From: Silene latifolia
Taxonomy: Eukaryota; Streptophyta; Magnoliopsida; Caryophyllales; Caryophyllaceae
Length of the DNA: 64,000 nucleotides
Direction of reading: 5' to 3'
NCBI RefSeq assembly: GCF_048544455.1
Contig: NC_133536.1
Span: 193,753,325-193,817,324 of the forward strand
In this document: one piece after another, positions 62,086 to 64,000 of the stretch
Layout of the letters: every line of letters starts with the position of its first letter
How positions within the stretch are numbered: the stretch's first letter is position 1
Notes under the pieces: model-generated
Databases searched by the model: none
What the model was told of the DNA's origin: nothing
What the model saw: only the letters and a program-made list of their open reading frames with translations
Program-made: the position numbers and the translations under genes

Positions 62086-62764
62086 AAGTGGTATCGGAGC
62101 GACGATCCTGAAACCTGTAACCAATGAACCTAATGAACATAGGGAGTCAAATTAAAATGAACCCGGGGTAGAAGTTGTAGGAGCTAATGCAAAGGCTTGG
62201 GAGACGTTCTAAAGTCGCGAACTCGCCCTATAATTTTTAACCGGTCACATGGGGTACGTGTCGGGATCGTTGTGTGTTATTTTCTTGTTTGCATATCTAC
62301 TTAATAACATGTGGTGAATCAGTGGATGTATGAATGTGGAGGATAGGAGGTATGGAATAAAAAGGTGATGATTATGTGATTTGTATGTTGGATGAATGAA
62401 GGCATGTTGTTTGTTTTATAATGTGGTATGTTAGAAATACGGAAGTAAAATTGTTTCGTTTGAATACATAAAGAGTTGTATATATATATATATATATATA
62501 TTATATATGTATGTTGTTGTCGCTATGTTGGTAGTATAAGAGTTGTGTAGAAAGTTGGGAAGGAAAGATGAACATGCGGTTAGTTATACGAGTCTGCATG
62601 ACTCGATCAAGTGGGGGGCACTCGATCGAGTAGGTGAGAGGCTCGATCGAGTTGGTCTGACTCGATCGAGTAGGTAGTTTTATGTTTTTTGGGCAGAAGC
62701 AGGTTTGTGGGCGCTCGATCGAGTAGGTAGGGGCACTCGATCGAGTGGGGTCAAAAGAATTATC
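62086..62764 (+). mobile_element. PBS and leader of plus-strand Tekay-like element
   Basis: The leader to about 62250 matches the inverse of window positions 1-165. It is followed by a (TA)11 microsatellite (62479-62500) and another set of about six CTCGATCGAG palindromes (62600-62752). Those palindromes are outside the LTR and may belong to another inserted unit. Confidence 0.7.
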
Positions 62765-63470
62765 ATGGGTGAAAAACGGAAAAGAAGTCAAAAGAATAAT
62801 AAGCGTGGGGATGATAATAAGACTGGTGAGAGGGGTGCTACGAAGTGTCATGCAGCCCTTGCAGCTATAGCCGCTAAAGAGCCGCTTAAAGTAGAATGGA
62901 ACTCGAAGGGTTTCCCTACTGGTCCAAATGCGGGGTATTTATCCAGTTGGCTTGGATGTTGCACAAGACAGTTTGTGCCTATCCATTTAGATGAAATTAG
63001 AAATTTGAATCCAAAATTGAGGAATTTATACTTGGCTCGTGTAAAGGAAGCCTTTGATATTGCCGATGAATGCCATGATAAGTATTTAATGCATGAGGCA
63101 GGGGATGCCCTAAGGCAGTGAAAGTGTGACGTTGCTAGGGATTGGTTGTATGTGGACAAGGCAACAGGGGAGATGCGTAAGAACCCACCGGGAGACAATA
63201 AGTGTCCCACCATCAGTCAGGAACAATGGGATCTTTTCAAAGAGATGAGAACTAGTGAGAAGTTTCAGGTTAAATATCCTCGCCTTTTAACGATTTACCT
63301 ATCATTTTTTTAATTAATGAGTTCTTTATATAATCTTTTTATTATCTCATCTACTTGCGCTTTTATATAATTATTTGAAGGCTGTTAGCAAAAGAAATCG
63401 TGTTAACATTTCATGCAAGAAGGGGAAATGATATGGTTCTCGAGGCGGTTACAGAAAGACAGAAGAGAAC
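62765..63470 (+). pseudogene. Plant transposase-like (En/Spm-associated Transposase_24 type) gene fragment
   Basis: The frame from ATG 62765 begins with a basic stretch (MGEKRKRSQKNNKRGDD). WNSKGFPTGPNAGYLSSWLG, FVPIHLDEIRNLNPKLRNLY and EAFDIADECHDKYLMHEAGD follow, the conserved G-x-P-x-G-x-N and V-P-I...W blocks of plant En/Spm-type transposase-associated proteins. A TGA at 63119-63121 stops it, and KCDVARDWLYVDKATGEMR and TISQEQWDLFKEMRTSEKFQ continue in frame. After a likely intron (GTTAAATAT near 63269 to about 63380), AVSKRNRVNISCKKG matches the usual next block. Such frames often lie near CACTA elements. Here it sits inside a retrotransposon and is disabled. Confidence 0.65.
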
Positions 63471-63605
63471 CTCGTAAGTAGCATGCATTCCCTTGTGAGA
63501 CTTGATTTTTTTAATCACACTTGGACTTGATACACATTTACATGTATAACTGTTACCATGTTAATGTGTAGGTGGTAAAGGGAGTGACCAACTTGGATCG
63601 GCATG

Positions 63606-64000
63606 TGATACGTGCATTTTATATAGTCTTTTTAGCCTATTTTATGCACGTATTTCTATGCTTTTATCGTGGTTTTATGCTACGAAATGCCCTGAATATG
63701 CTACTTTGGTTTATTTTGTCTTAATTGCAGGAATGGATCATAAAGTAGTGAAACCAAGCCATTTACCGTCTGATTTGCATGCATTTGGAGGAAGAGTAGA
63801 TTTGGAGCGGAATTATAGCTGTCTTGGGATGCGTGAAGCTATTTCGGGAGTTAAAAGGACGAGTCAAAGTCAAACTAACGAGAATTATGAGCTGCTAAAG
63901 TTAGTATTCACTCGATCGAGCACTTTACTAGTCGATCGAGTGGTTTTAGTTTGAATAAATAGTCGATCGAGTAGATTTATGGTCGATCGACCAGTTGCAT
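63606..64000 (+). mobile_element. Start of another Athila-like LTR (partial)
   Basis: TGATACGTGCATTTTATATAGTCTTTTTAGCC matches the first bases of the LTR at 54663-56143 with moderate divergence across about 390 bp, and has TCGATCGA palindromes at about 63911-63990. The window ends before its 3' end, so whether it is a solo, 5' or 3' LTR is open. The left flank is GCATG (63601-63605). Confidence 0.78.

Overview
This is plant nuclear DNA, probably from a eudicot with a large, repeat-rich genome. The evidence is spliced genes with GT-AG introns, a plant-type Tudor-domain PDS5 cohesin-associated gene, L1-type LINEs, Athila-, Tat- and Tekay-like LTR retrotransposons, Stowaway, Tourist, hAT and Mutator-type non-autonomous DNA elements, and Helitron-like ends. 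The TE style makes me lean weakly toward Caryophyllales, but I cannot name a species from sequence alone. No rRNA, tRNA, CRISPR or organellar block was recognised.

Layout. 1-6226: the 5' LTR of a minus-strand retrotransposon, then an L1-type LINE split by a solo LTR that is itself split by a second solo LTR; both solo LTRs have perfect 5-bp target duplications. 6496-6810: a MITE. 6901-15131 and 28603-36761: two direct copies of an ~8.2-kb segment, each carrying a complete minus-strand PDS5C-like gene of 14 coding exons. I followed every splice junction in both copies; they give open frames of 862 and 863 aa. 15132-28602: spacer between the copies, AT-rich, holding MITEs, Helitron-like ends, minisatellites, a hAT element with a perfect 8-bp TSD and a 5.0-kb gag-protease-only Tat-like LTR element with near-identical LTRs. 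36762-48900: a LINE remnant, a Stowaway, a truncated LTR containing a 2.5-kb rearranged retroelement with a ~300-bp-arm hairpin, two abutting long-TIR elements, and a two-exon gene for an 85-aa secreted eight-cysteine peptide with its own TATA box. 48901-64000: nested retrotransposons. A minus-strand Athila-like element is interrupted by a plus-strand one, which is interrupted by a Tekay-like element, whose interior holds a plant transposase-like reading frame and then another LTR.

The host genes that look functional are the two PDS5C-like copies and the cysteine-rich peptide gene. The rest is mobile DNA, much of it non-autonomous. A striking feature is a short palindrome (ACTCGATCGAGT and centre-variant forms such as ACTCGGTCGAGT and ACTCGGCCGAGT) that recurs in arrays in several different LTR families, and in a 2+4 arrangement in the Tekay-like LTRs.
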